A stretch of DNA of 64,000 nt, taken from the NCBI RefSeq assembly GCF_030264295.1, contig NZ_CP127173.1, positions 2,735,501 to 2,799,500 of the forward strand, written 5' to 3'. Position numbers and translations under genes: made by a program. Below the pieces are notes generated by a model. That model had not been told where the DNA came from. It did no database searches and saw only the letters and a list, made by a program, of their open reading frames with translations. Origin of the DNA: Amycolatopsis nalaikhensis (GTDB lineage: Bacteria > Actinomycetota > Actinomycetes > Mycobacteriales > Pseudonocardiaceae). Positions 49,868 through 60,416 of this stretch are shown piece after piece; position 1 is the first letter of the stretch; each line of letters begins with the position of its first letter.

Positions 49868-52800
49868 TAGAGACTCCCCTGCAGCGCGTCCCAGAACAGC
49901 TCTCGTTCGCGCTTGACCAGCCCGTCGATCAGGGCCTTTTCCTCGGCGGTGTAGGCACGACCCTCGGCTTTCGCGAGCGCCTTGAGGTCACGGCGGACCT
50001 CGTACAGCGAGTGCTCGTACGCCGACACGTCGTCCAGCGCCTTCAGATGGAGGCGCAGTTCGGCGACGTGCCCGTCGATGCGCACGCTCATCTGGAGGTC
50101 GCGGTAACCCGCCGGAGCGGGGTTCGCGAAGCGGTCGTCGAAGTCGACGATCTCCAGCTCCGGGTGGGCCGCGATCCGCGCCAACGCGGCGTACGCGTCC
50201 TGCACACGGTCGAACTGGATCATCGCGCCCGCGAGATCGACCAGCCGGGACGCGTCGCCGTCGTAGTTGGTGTTGATCTTGTCCATCGCCCGGCCTTCGG
50301 ACTTCGGTCCGGGCCGGAACCCCGCGTGGCCGCCGGTTTCCTCGGCCAGCGGCGGCAGGATCTCCTTCAGCTTGAGATCGGCCCGCGCGGCTTCGCGGTA
50401 GCGCTCGGCGAGGTACTCGCGCGTGTACGCCTCGTCCCCGAGTTTGCTCGGGTCGAACGGGGCCTGCGCGCGGTGTGCGTCCGGATGGTCCTCGGCCTGG
50501 TCGAGCACGTCCCGCGAGGTTTCGGCCTGCTCCGGGGTGAGCGGAGTCGGGTCCGGGTGCGGTGCCACCGGTTCGGCGTCCGGGGCGGGGTGGTGCACCT
50601 CGTGCACGGCGTCGGTGAGGATCGGGATGGCCTCGTCGTGCACCAGCAGGCTGGCGATGGTCTCCGGCTTCCGCAGCAGCGACCGCGTCAGGAACTCGTT
50701 GGCCGGGTCGTGGAGCAGGTCGACCAGTTCCGGGTGCTCGGCCAGCCGCGTCCGGATGAACTCGCCGATCGGGCCGAGGTTCTGCGGGTTGCCCTCGTGG
50801 TCCTTGACGACGAGGTCGGTGGTGGCGCCGTCGAGCGCCTCGGCCACGCGCGGCTGCGCGAGAAGCTCGTCGAGGCGGGCGTGCGGCGCACTGCCGTAAC
50901 CGCCGTGCGTCTCGGCCGTGGTGTGGTCGGTGCCGACGCGCACCTCGTCCGGCGTGCCGACGTGCATCAGCTTGATGTCCTTCGGCGGCTGCGGCAGGTG
51001 CATCAGGTCGCCGGACTGCGGGTCGATGAACGCGACGCCGTCACGGGTGTGCACGACCATCGCGACGTGCCCGTACTCGACACCGTTCGGGCCTTCGTAC
51101 TTCACCGCGACCACGGCGTGGTGGTCCAGCGGCTTCTCGCGCATCTCGCGGATGACGTCGTCGTAGCTGCCCCGGCCGGAGAAGGACTCGCCGAAGCGGC
51201 CTTCGAGGTGCTCGAGCGTGCCGCGGGTGCCCATCTCGTGCAGCAGGATCGGCTCGGCCGTCATGTCGCCGCCACGCAGCCGGTCCAGGTAGGCCTCGGG
51301 CCCGCGCGTGCAGTTCGACATGTAGCCGTTCTCGAGGGCGCCCGGCCGGTGGAAGCCCGGGTTGACGTCGCGCAGGTGCGGGTGCCGGTCTTGGACGTAG
51401 GCCGCGCGCTCGCTCGGCGTCGTCCCGCCGGCGTGGATGGCCGGCTCGGCGGGCGGGTTCGTCGAACGCGCGAGCCGCGAGTAATCCGGACCCGGTTCAG
51501 GCACGGGCAGCGGCTCGGCGGGCGTGTCGACGGCGTCGTGGACGGTCGGCGGCTCCGGCGAGGGCGTGACGTGTTCCGGCTCGGTCAGGCCGCCGAGCCG
51601 TTCCATCAGCGAGGCTTGCTTGCGCCGCGCGAACTCGGCCGCGTTGTGGTCGTTCTCGGCGCGCCGCTCGGCCATCTTTTGCTGAGCGGTCTCGGGGTCG
51701 AGGTAGCGCGGGTGGCCGGGCCCGATCTCCTCGGCGACGATGACCCACTTGCGGCGGCCGTCGGGCGTGAGCTCGAGACGTCGCTCGTGGACCAGCAGCT
51801 GCGTCCCGGGCGGCGAGAGGGATTCGCGCTCGCCCGGGTTCTCGGCGAGCTTCGAGATGTCGCGGAGGTTGTCGGAGCGGATGTGCAGCTCGACGTCGTC
51901 GCCGAACTTCGACGTCGAGAGCTCGCCGGTCTTGATGGAGGCACTGGAGAAGGCGGGCTCGACGACGACCGCGCCGGGCTCGTACGGCCCGGCGACCAGT
52001 TCGGCCAGCCGCGGGTCGCCGCCGACGTCGATGCCGCGGAGGGCCTCCCCGGACTGGCGCGGGACCTGGTTGAGCCCGTCCATGATCGCGCGGGTGTTCT
52101 CCTGCGCGAGGTCGAAGCCGGGGTGGCCGGGACCGCGGCGCAGGGCCTCGTTGACGTCGTAGGCGTACTCGCCGCGGGTGTAGCCGTGCACGGCGACGGC
52201 GCCTTCGTCGCTGAGCGGAAGGTGGGCGGCGTCGCGGCGGGCGAGCGCGCGGTCGTGGATCTCCTGGTAGATGCCCTCGTCCCCGACGGCGCGGCGGATG
52301 CTCTCGTGGTCAGCGGACGTGCCGCGGTGCTCGTCGTCGAAGAGGAAGCCCTCGTCGTGCGGCACGCGTTCGGGCGTCGGTCCGAGCCGATCGGCGATGC
52401 TCGGCGGCTCGTGGTGCCCGAGCGGCATCTCCCGGATGCCGGTGGCGTCGGGCGGCAGTTCGGCGAGCCGCCCGGTGACGGGATCGGCGAAGACGATGCC
52501 GTGTTCGGTGTGCACCCCGGCGACCAGCCGCGACTCCCCGAGGTGCTCGAATGCGACGGCGGAGTGCGCGCCGACGGGACGTTCCCCGAGGCCGCGAGCG
52601 ACGTCGTCGAAGCTGCCCCGGCTGCTCCACGGCCCACTGAGTTGTTCTCCCTGCGCGGGCCCGGCAACGACGTCCTCACCGTTCATCCGCCGTTCGAAGG
52701 CGACCATGGATTCGGCGGCGTTGGTCCGGTAGCCGTTCTCGAGAGCGTCGGGGCCGTAGTGGTTGCGGGTGTTGACGGCGCCGAGTTCGGGAACGGCGTC

Positions 52801-55800
52801 CCGCACGAGCCGGGCGTGCTGCTGAGGCGTCTCGACAGAACCGGCGTGCAGCACGGGGGTGCCACCCGGCGTCAGCGGCTCGGCGAGCTGGGACCAGCCA
52901 CCCTCTGGCTCACCGGTGGCCGGAACCCGCCGCTCGGGTGCGGGCGGCGCGTCCTCGGGGTCGAAGCCGAGCAGCTTGGACATGTCGCCGGTGGGCTTGA
53001 GGTGCGGGTGTTCGGCGTAGAAGCGCTCGAGCTCTTCGTCGGCTTCGCGCTGGAAGCGTTCTTCGTCAGCACGTTCCTGAGCCCGGCGGTCTTCGACGGC
53101 CTGCCGCGCCTCGGCGTCACCGAGATGCCGCGGATCCCCGGGAGTGACTTCTTCGGCGTGCACGATCCACTGCGGTTCGCCCTTTTTGTGCTGCGGGTGC
53201 TCGGGGTGACCAGGCCCCATCTCGACCCCGGTGACGGCGAACTGCGAACCGGCCTTGAAGAGGACCTCGCGCTCGTTCCCGATGCTGGCCATGGACTCGA
53301 CGTCCCGGCCGGTCTTGGACTGGATCCGCATCTCGACCTCGCCGGGGAAGGTGCTGCGCGGGTGGTCCGCATCGACCTTCGACGAGCTGAGGAAGGAGGG
53401 TTCGGTGATGTGCGCGCCCTCGTGGAAGCGGCCGAGGAAGGCCTGCAGCCGCGCGGGATCGCCCTGGAAGTCAACGCGCCGCGAAACGGTCCCGGTGTGC
53501 GGCGGCAGCTCATTGAGACCGGAGACGAGCGCACCGGCTTGCGGAGCGAGATCGACGAGTTCGGGGCCACCCAGGCGAAGGGCGCGGTTGAGCGGCCCGA
53601 CCATCTCGTAGCGCGTGTAGGCGTGGACGGCGAAGGCCCCGGCGTCGGACATGCCGGGGTGGAACTCGTCGCGCTTGGCGAGCGCCTCGCGGCGGACTTG
53701 TTCGTGGCGCCATTCGCCGGTCTCGAGGCTCCGCCGCCCGGAGTCCATGAAGGTGTCCTCGATCCGCCTGACCCCGGCGGGGTCTTCGGTGCGGAAGGCG
53801 GTGTCGGTCAGGTAGGGCTCGTGCGGCGTCTCGGGGAGGGAAGCGTCGTCAGTTTGGTGGTCCGGGTGTTCGTCACCGGACGTCTCGTGTTGTGTCGTTT
53901 CCTGCTCGGGGCGGTGTTCCTCGGCAGGAGTCTGTTCGGCTTCCTCCCCGGGCGTGCGCCCCTCCTCGGCGGCGGTCGTCTCGCGCACCGGCGCGTGCGG
54001 CTCGGCAGACCGCTGCCCGTCGGCCTGCTCAGCGGAAGGCTCCCCCGCGCGACTCTGCTCGCGGCCGGGCGTGTGCTCGTCGAGCCGCGCAGCACCGGGT
54101 GCATGGTCGCGCGCGAGGGGTTGTTCCGCAGTCGGCGACTCGCTTGGGCGCGGTTGCGCGGGCGCAGGCCGCTCCTGAGGAGTCGGTTCGGACGGCCGCG
54201 GAGCCGGAGGTTCGTAAGGCACCCGCGGATCCCCGGGCCGCCCATGGGGTCCGCGAGGAAGCTGCTCCTGCGGCGGCCCAAACCGCGGCGGCGGAACAGG
54301 AGAGTGCCCACCCGGCCGCGACGGCGGCAAAGGAGGCCGCCCACCAGGCGGAGGCGGCATGGGCGGCCGTCCACCAGGGTGCGGCCCAGGCCCCTGCGGA
54401 CCCCGCGGCTGGTTCGGATACCCAGCAGGACGCCCACCCACGGCCGGATGCGGCGGAGGCATGGAACCCCGCCCTGGCGGCATCCGGCGCGGATCATTCG
54501 GATGAAGTCCACCCTGCGGATGTGGCACCCCTTGCGGCGGATGCGCCGCCTGCGGGGGCTGCCCACCTTGCTGTCCACCCTGTGGGTGCGGCGCACCCTG
54601 CGGTGGTAGCCCACCTTGCGGAGGAGGCCCAGCTTGCGGGTGCTGCCAGGCCTGCGGATGCGGCGCTCCCTGCGGCAGCTGACCGCCTAGCGGAGGCCGC
54701 CCGCCCTGCGGATGCGACGCGCCTTGCGGAGGCAGTCCACCCTGTGGGTGCTGCCCGCCCTGCGGCGGCTGCCCGCCTTGCGGGAGCTGTCCGCCTTGCG
54801 GGTGCGGCGCGCCCTGTGGAGGTTGCCCACCTTGCGGCGGCCCGCCGGGCCGTTGCTCACCCGGCCGAACGGGAGCCTGCCCACCCTGCGAGACAGGCGG
54901 CTGCCCACCAGCCCGCGGATCCCCCGCCCACCCGGGCGCCTGCCCACCGTGCGGCAAGCGCGGTTGCCCACCCGGGTGCGGCGCACCAGCTTGCCAACCT
55001 TGCTGCCCACCATGCGTCGCAGGCGAAGGCCCACCAGATTGCCCGTGCGGCACCCCACCCGGCGGCATCGGCGGCTGCCCCGGTCCACCAGGCCGAACCG
55101 GCGGCTGCCCACCCTGCGGCGACGGACGCTGACCGCCCGGTCGAACCGGCGGCTGCCCACCCACGGGCGGCTGCTGCAACATCCGCCGCGGATCCTGTCG
55201 CGGCTGCTCATGCGACGGCTGTCCCCCGCCAGGCCGCGGCCCCGGGCCACCACCGTTCGCCATCCCACCCACCGGAGGTGGCGCGAATCCCCCGGGCGGA
55301 GGCGCCGTCTGCGGCGACGGACCATTCTGGAACGCAGCATCCGCAGCGAACGGCTGGCTCGACCCACCGGTGAACCCAGCCGCCCCGACGCTGTCTTGCG
55401 AACGTCCAACGCCAGGCCTCCCCGGCTCCGCACCGAAACCCGGCGGCGGGGCCATGCCGTAGCCGCCCTGCGGCGACCCACCCGTCGGCTGGCTCTGCGG
55501 AGCCTGCTGCGCGACAGCCTCCGGACGCTCTGCCTGCGGGCCCGGCCGCGGCGCCTCACCCGTGGCCTGCGGCTGATCCGCACCCCTCGACGGCTCGGCG
55601 GACTGCCGCGCCGACGGCTCATCCGCACGCGCCTCCACCGACTGCCGCTCGGGGGCTGGGGTGCTGTCCGCCTCCCGCCGAACTTCCGGCTCGGAGGCCG
55701 CCCGCGGCGACTCCGGCTCATCGCCTCGCGACTCGGGCTCGTGCCGCGGTTCCTCGCCTCGCGACTCCGGTTCGGAGGTGGACCGTTGTTCTTCGCCCCG

Positions 55801-57331
55801 TGACTCGGGTTCCGAAGTGGACCGGGGTTCCTCGCCCCGTGACTCCGGTTCGGAGGTGGACCGGGGTTCTTCGCCCCGCGATTCGGGTTCCGAAGTGGAC
55901 CGGGGTTCCTCGCCCCGTGACTCCGGTTCGGAGGTGGACCGGGGTTCTTCGCCCCGCGATTCGGGTTCCGAAGTGGACCGGGGTTCCTCGCCCCGTGACT
56001 CCGGTTCGGAGGTGGACCGGGGTTCTTCGCCCCGCGATTCGGGTTCCGAAGTGGACCGGGGTTCCTCGCCCCGTGACTCCGGTTCGGAGGTGGACCGGGG
56101 CTCCTCGCCCCGAGACTCCGGTTCAGAAGTCGACCGCGGCTCTTCGCCCCGCGACTCGGGCTCGCGTCGTGACTCGGCTTCCGAGCTTCGACCGGGTTTC
56201 TTCGCTCCGCGACTCGGGTTCCGAGCTAGACCGCGACTCCGGTTCCGAACCCGAACTCGACTCCTCCCGCCGCCCCGACCGGCCGGAATCCCCAGCGTCA
56301 GAATCCCGAGAACTCCGCGACTCCCCAGAGCCACCCGAGTCAGAGCCAGAACCCCCAGGAATGTTCGCCTCATGAACAGAGTGCAGCTGCTCCTTAGCAC
56401 CCCCAACGGCCCCACCAACAGCCCCGCTGGAAGCCCCCATGAGCAGCTGCTCCGGAGTCAAAGACCCAAGATCCCCGGTAACAGCAGCCTGCCCAACGGT
56501 CTGAGCAACCCCCTCAACAGCCCCCCGAGTCCCAGCCCGAAGAGCAGCATCGGCAACCTGCCCACCGGCAGAATGCGAAAGCCCCTCCGTAGCCCCCCGC
56601 CCAATAGACCCCGAAGCCGCCCCAACGACCCCACCAACCGCACCGGAAACAGCCGCATCGGAGGTCTTCGACCAGTCCCAGCTCTGCCGGTCCCCCTTGG
56701 CCATCTGCAGGCCCTGGATCCCGGCGTCCATCCCCAGGTTGATGGCCTCGTTCTTGAGGACCTCCATGCCGATCTTCTTGAGCCCCTGCTTGAGCAGCTT
56801 CTCCAGCAGCTCCTTCGCGACCTGCTTGAACCCCTGCTGCGCGAGCTTCTCGAGCAGCTGCCGGAACAGCATCTGCACGGTCATCCGCGTGGCCATCTGA
56901 GCGGGCGCGATCCCCGCCGTCGAGCCGCCGAACGTCACCGCCGCCGCCGCGATCATCGCCGCTATCTGGGCCGCCAGCACGATCAGCGAGATGATGATCA
57001 TGTACTTCGTGTACTCGACGTCCAAAGCCGTCTGGTCGCACGAATCACCCAACGCCTTAGTCGCGTCGGCCAGCTGTTTGAAGTACGCCTCGTCGCCGTC
57101 GACGAACTTCTTCCACTGCTCGACGAACGCGTCCGCGCCGTCGCCCGTCCAGTTGTCGCGGATGCCCGATGCCGCCTGGTTGCCCGCTTCCGTGGCTGGT
57201 GCGATCGCCGATGCCGCCTGATGCCACGCGTCCCGGAGGGCCCTCAGCTTGGTCTCGTCGCCCTCGGGCCAGCTCTCCCCGACGACGATCGGCAGCAGCC
57301 ACTTGACCGCGTCGGGCATCTCCATACCCAC
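49867..57331 (-). CDS. Giant CpnT-type polymorphic toxin with ADP-ribosyltransferase, papain-fold and RelA/SpoT-like domains (frameshift near 56187)
   Basis: Reconstituted length is 2,487 residues. The N-terminus resembles CpnT/WXG100-like domains (KWLLPIVVGESWPEGDE, NWTGDGADAF) with a hydrophobic segment at about 108-133. A 39-bp repeat region (EPESRGEEPRSTS) follows, then roughly 600 Pro/Gly/Gln-rich residues. Next come ADP-ribosyltransferase 1 (about 1205-1400; R1284, E1353, E1355), papain-like 1 (about 1490-1634; Cys replaced by A1538), ADP-ribosyltransferase 2 (about 1681-1870; R1765, E1834, E1836) and papain-like 2 (about 1964-2105; C2007, H2088, D2103). The RelA/SpoT-like C-terminus is at about 2300-2487 (Y2409, E2424). 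One extra base at 56187-56188 breaks the frame. Starts: GTG 57331, ATG 57325, ATG 57319. Confidence 0.83.
55760..56150. repeat. Ten-copy 39-bp tandem repeat in the toxin gene
   Basis: Ten 39-bp units encode EPESRGEEPRSTS (one reads EEQRSTS). Alternate units differ at synonymous sites and form a 78-bp higher-order unit starting at 55879, 55957 and 56035. These three 78-bp copies look identical, which implies recent expansion or homogenisation. The repeat makes a charged, extended linker. Confidence 0.9.
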
Positions 57332-57334
57332 GCG

Positions 57335-57658
57335 TCATTGCCCCTTGCTGAGCTGGGACGTCACGTCTTCGTCGGCGCCGGACAGTGCCTTCATCGACTT
57401 GGCGACGTTCTGCTGCAGGCCGCGCAGCCCCTGCACGAGGTTGGTGAACCCTTCGACGGCGCCCTGCGAGCCGGGCACGTAGTCCTTCGCGAACTCCTTG
57501 CCGGAGTCGTCGTCGCCCCAGCACTCGCCCTGCGCGTCGAGCGCACCCTGCAACGTCTTCAGCGCGCTGTCGAGGCCGTCCGCGGCCGTGATCAGGCCGT
57601 TCGACGCGCGCAGCACCGCGTCCGGCTCCGCGGTGAAGCCGGAACCCCCCTCCGGCAT
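57335..57658 (-). CDS. WXG100/EspC-like small secreted-partner protein
   Basis: The 107-residue, mostly helical protein has a central W-G turn (GECWGDDDSGKEFAKDY) between two helices (AVLRASNGLITAADGLDSAL and AVEGFTNLVQGLRGLQ). This is the helical-hairpin layout of type VII secretion partners. Its ATG overlaps the end of the YbaB-like gene by 4 nt, and the toxin starts 3 bp after its stop. In M. tuberculosis the corresponding position upstream of cpnT holds esxE/esxF, so a role in toxin export is likely but not shown. Confidence 0.8.
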   Translation of the reverse strand: MPEGGSGFTAEPDAVLRASNGLITAADGLDSALKTLQGALDAQGECWGDDDSGKEFAKDYVPGSQGAVEGFTNLVQGLRGLQQNVAKSMKALSGADEDVTSQLSKGQ

Positions 57659-58248
57659 CAGTCGCCCCTCGTCATCCAGGACGACGGCGGCTCCTCGTCC
57701 TCGTCGGACCGCGGCGGGCGGACGCGCTTGGGGGCCGGCTTCGGCGCGGGCATCGGGGGCGCCTGCTCGTTGCGCAGGATCGATCCGCCGTCCTCGAACG
57801 ATTCGGGACGGGGTGCCGGGGCTTCTTCTTCGACGAACTCGGGGATCTTCGGCACCAGCCCGGCCAGCGACGGCGCGCCCTCGACCAGGTCGGCGAGGTC
57901 CGGCAGGCCTTCGGTGATCGGCGCCATCAGGTCCGCGATCTTCTGCTTGACCTGCAACGATCCTTGACGCACCAGCGTCTGGACGGTGGTCGCGAGCTGC
58001 GCGGGCGTCGTGCGCTCGAACGTGTTCGGCGCGAACTCGAGCTTCGCGAGGCTGCCGCCGGCGTCGATGGTGGCGCGGACCAGTCCGTCGGGCGAGCTCA
58101 CCTGAGCCGACGTCTCCGCCGCCGCGGCCTGGGCGTCACGCAGCTGCGCCGTCTGCCGCTCGAAGTTCTCCAGGAGGGTGTCCATCTGGTCCTTCATCGC
58201 GGCATTGCGTGCTTCGAGCCGTGCACGGTCGTCGCCCGCGGTGGTCAC
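57658..58248 (-). CDS. YbaB/EbfC-family protein of a type VII effector locus
   Basis: The 196-residue protein has an N-terminal coiled helix (RLEARNAAMKDQMDTLLENF) and a YbaB-like core (DGLVRATIDAGGSLAKLEF). A Pro/Glu-rich C-terminal tail of about 60 residues is probably disordered. YbaB-like proteins often accompany WXG100-type genes in actinomycetes; whether they bind DNA or act as chaperones there is unclear. GTG 58248 is the first gene of the toxin operon. Confidence 0.75.
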   Translation of the reverse strand: MTTAGDDRARLEARNAAMKDQMDTLLENFERQTAQLRDAQAAAAETSAQVSSPDGLVRATIDAGGSLAKLEFAPNTFERTTPAQLATTVQTLVRQGSLQVKQKIADLMAPITEGLPDLADLVEGAPSLAGLVPKIPEFVEEEAPAPRPESFEDGGSILRNEQAPPMPAPKPAPKRVRPPRSDEDEEPPSSWMTRGD

Positions 58249-58339
58249 AGGTGCCCCCGGTGTCCCTCGAACCTACTAATGACTTGCCGTCACCCTAATG
58301 CCAATGGAGCAATCCCGGTGACCGGTTCGGGTGTTTGCC

Positions 58340-59632
58340 TCAGCGAATCGCGCGGCGGCGGGCGAGCACGTACCCGGCTCCGCCGACGAGGTAGCAGACG
58401 GTCGCGGCGATGAGCAGGCCCGGCGCGCGGCCGTCGTCCGGGACGACCAGCGCGGCCAGCGAAACCGCCGCGACCTGCGTGATGTTGAACAGTGTGTCGT
58501 ACAACGCGAATACCCGGCCGCGGGCTTCGTCGGCGACGTCGAGCTGGATCGACGAGTCGACGCAGAGCTTGAGCACCTGCCCGGCCCCGGTGATCAGGAA
58601 CGACGCGAGCAGCGCCAGCGGCAGCACCATGGGCAGCCCCAGCGCGGCCTGCGCGACCGCGGCGAGCAGCAGCGCGCCGAGCACCGCGCGCAGCCTGCCG
58701 AAGACGCGGACCAGCCGCGCCGTCAGCAGTCCGGCCAGCAACAGGCCCGTGCCGGCGAGCGCGGCCATCTGCCCGAGCCCGGGCAGTCCGGCGCGGAAGA
58801 GGCCGTGGTCGGTGAAGTAGTTCCGCATCATCAGCACGGTGACCAGCAGCGACACCCCGAACGACGCCCGGTGCGCGAACAGCGCGATGAACCCGGCCGT
58901 GACGCTGGGGGCGCGCCACGCGTGGCGCGCGCCGTCGGCCAGTCCGCGGGCGACGGCCAGCACGGGGTTCGTCGGCTCGTCGACCACCGACGGCCCGAGC
59001 ACGCCACGGGCGAAGCCGCGCGCGATCAGCGCCGAGACCAGCGTGCCGAGGACGGCGAACGCCGTGGTCTCAGCCGATCCGACGTCGTTGCCGCCGAAGA
59101 GCGCCCGCAGGCCGATCGCGCAGCCGCCGCCGATGACCGCGACCACTGAGCCGAGCGTCGTGGAGAAGGCGTTCGCCGTCACGACGCTCTCTTCGGGGAC
59201 GACGTGCGGCAGCGACGCCGAGAGGCCCGAGCCGATGAAGCGTGAGATGCCTTCCGCGGCCAGTGCCAGCGAGAACAGGCCGAGCCCGCCGAACCCGAAG
59301 CCGACGGCGGCGGACGCGGCGACGATGGCCAGCCCGCGCAGGAGGTTCGCGAAGATGAGCACGCGACGGCGGTCCCAGCGGTCCAGCAGCGCCCCGGCGA
59401 ACGGCCCGACCACCGAGTACGGCAGCAGCAGCGCGGCGAACCCACCCGCGATGGCGAGTGGATCGGCGGCGCGCTCGGGGTTGAACAGCACCGCACCGGC
59501 GAGCCCGGCGCGGAAGACGCCGTCGCCCCAGCTGGCCGCGAAGCGCGTGAAGAGCAGACGCCGGAAGTCGGGGTCCTTGAGCAGCTCCCGTGGACCCTTC
59601 CGCGGTGTCGCCACGCGGGCGCTGATCGTCAC
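58340..59632 (-). CDS. MFS transporter (Rv0037c-type)
   Basis: The 430-residue protein has about 12 predicted membrane helices in two halves and the MFS loop motif LLDRWDRRRVLIFANL after helix 2. The substrate is unknown. It is divergent from yqgE, as Rv0037c is from Rv0038. The region between it and the toxin operon holds no further feature I can support. Confidence 0.85.
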   Translation of the reverse strand: MTISARVATPRKGPRELLKDPDFRRLLFTRFAASWGDGVFRAGLAGAVLFNPERAADPLAIAGGFAALLLPYSVVGPFAGALLDRWDRRRVLIFANLLRGLAIVAASAAVGFGFGGLGLFSLALAAEGISRFIGSGLSASLPHVVPEESVVTANAFSTTLGSVVAVIGGGCAIGLRALFGGNDVGSAETTAFAVLGTLVSALIARGFARGVLGPSVVDEPTNPVLAVARGLADGARHAWRAPSVTAGFIALFAHRASFGVSLLVTVLMMRNYFTDHGLFRAGLPGLGQMAALAGTGLLLAGLLTARLVRVFGRLRAVLGALLLAAVAQAALGLPMVLPLALLASFLITGAGQVLKLCVDSSIQLDVADEARGRVFALYDTLFNITQVAAVSLAALVVPDDGRAPGLLIAATVCYLVGGAGYVLARRRAIR

Positions 59633-59834
59633 AGGGCCAGGGTAATAGGTGGCCGACGCACTAAGGTCGCCTCTCGGCGGCTATGCGCAGTGTGGCTCCA
59701 GCCGGACGGTATTCCACAAAGGCGGTTCTTCAGTGAGCCCGGGGGACACGGAGTGCGCCGACCACTGTTTCAAACGAGGCTCTTGGGGCGATTGTTCCCG
59801 AGCCGAAGTAATTCGCCGGGCCGGGGGTGGGATC

Positions 59835-60416
59835 ATGGGTCGCGTGCCTGCGGACGCCGAGGTTGAACCGGGAACCCTCCTGGTCGCCGCCCCCACGATG
59901 GTCGACCCCAACTTCCGCCGGACCGTGGTGTTCGTCATCGACCACCGCGAGGAGGGCACGCTCGGCGTGGTCCTGAACCGGCCGAGCGACGTCGCCGTGC
60001 ACGACGTGCTGCCGAACTGGGGTGGGCACGTCGCCGAGCCGCAGGCCGTGTTCGTCGGCGGGCCCGTCGAGAAGAAGACGGCGCTGTGCCTGGCCGCGCT
60101 GCGCACCGGCGAGACGGCGGCGAGTGTGCCGGGCGTGATCGCCGTCCGCGGGCCGGTCGCGCTGGTCGACCTGGACACCGATCCCGAGGTGCTGGTGCCG
60201 AAGGTCCGCGGTGTGCGCGTGTTCGCCGGGTACGCGGGCTGGGACTCGGGGCAGCTCGCGGGCGAGATCGAGCGTGAGGACTGGGTCATCGTGCCCGCGC
60301 TGCCGAGCGACATCCTGGCGTCGCCGAACGGAGACCTGTGGAGCCAGGTGCTGCGCCGCCAGGGCGTCCCGCTGGCGCTGCTGGCCACCCACCCGGGCGA
60401 CCTGCAAAGGAACTAG
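59835..60416 (+). CDS. yqgE: YqgE/AlgH family protein (DUF179)
   Basis: The 193-residue protein has the DUF179 hallmarks VAAPTMVDPNFRRTVVFVID, GVVLNRPSD and FVGGPVE. Its molecular function is unknown. ATG 59835 is chosen over the longer frame because the family begins at PGTLLVAAP and a purine-rich GGGGGTGGG lies just upstream. It converges on the SdpI-like gene with overlapping ends. Confidence 0.93.
   Translation: MGRVPADAEVEPGTLLVAAPTMVDPNFRRTVVFVIDHREEGTLGVVLNRPSDVAVHDVLPNWGGHVAEPQAVFVGGPVEKKTALCLAALRTGETAASVPGVIAVRGPVALVDLDTDPEVLVPKVRGVRVFAGYAGWDSGQLAGEIEREDWVIVPALPSDILASPNGDLWSQVLRRQGVPLALLATHPGDLQRN

Noticed and set aside
50011..54609. A 1,532-codon plus-strand open frame opposite the toxin
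   Set aside because: It is an antisense shadow of the toxin domains; the minus-strand translation contains clear ART and papain motifs.
55760..56150. CRISPR array
   Set aside because: The 39-bp repeats are contiguous without unique spacers and encode a periodic peptide in frame; there are no cas genes.
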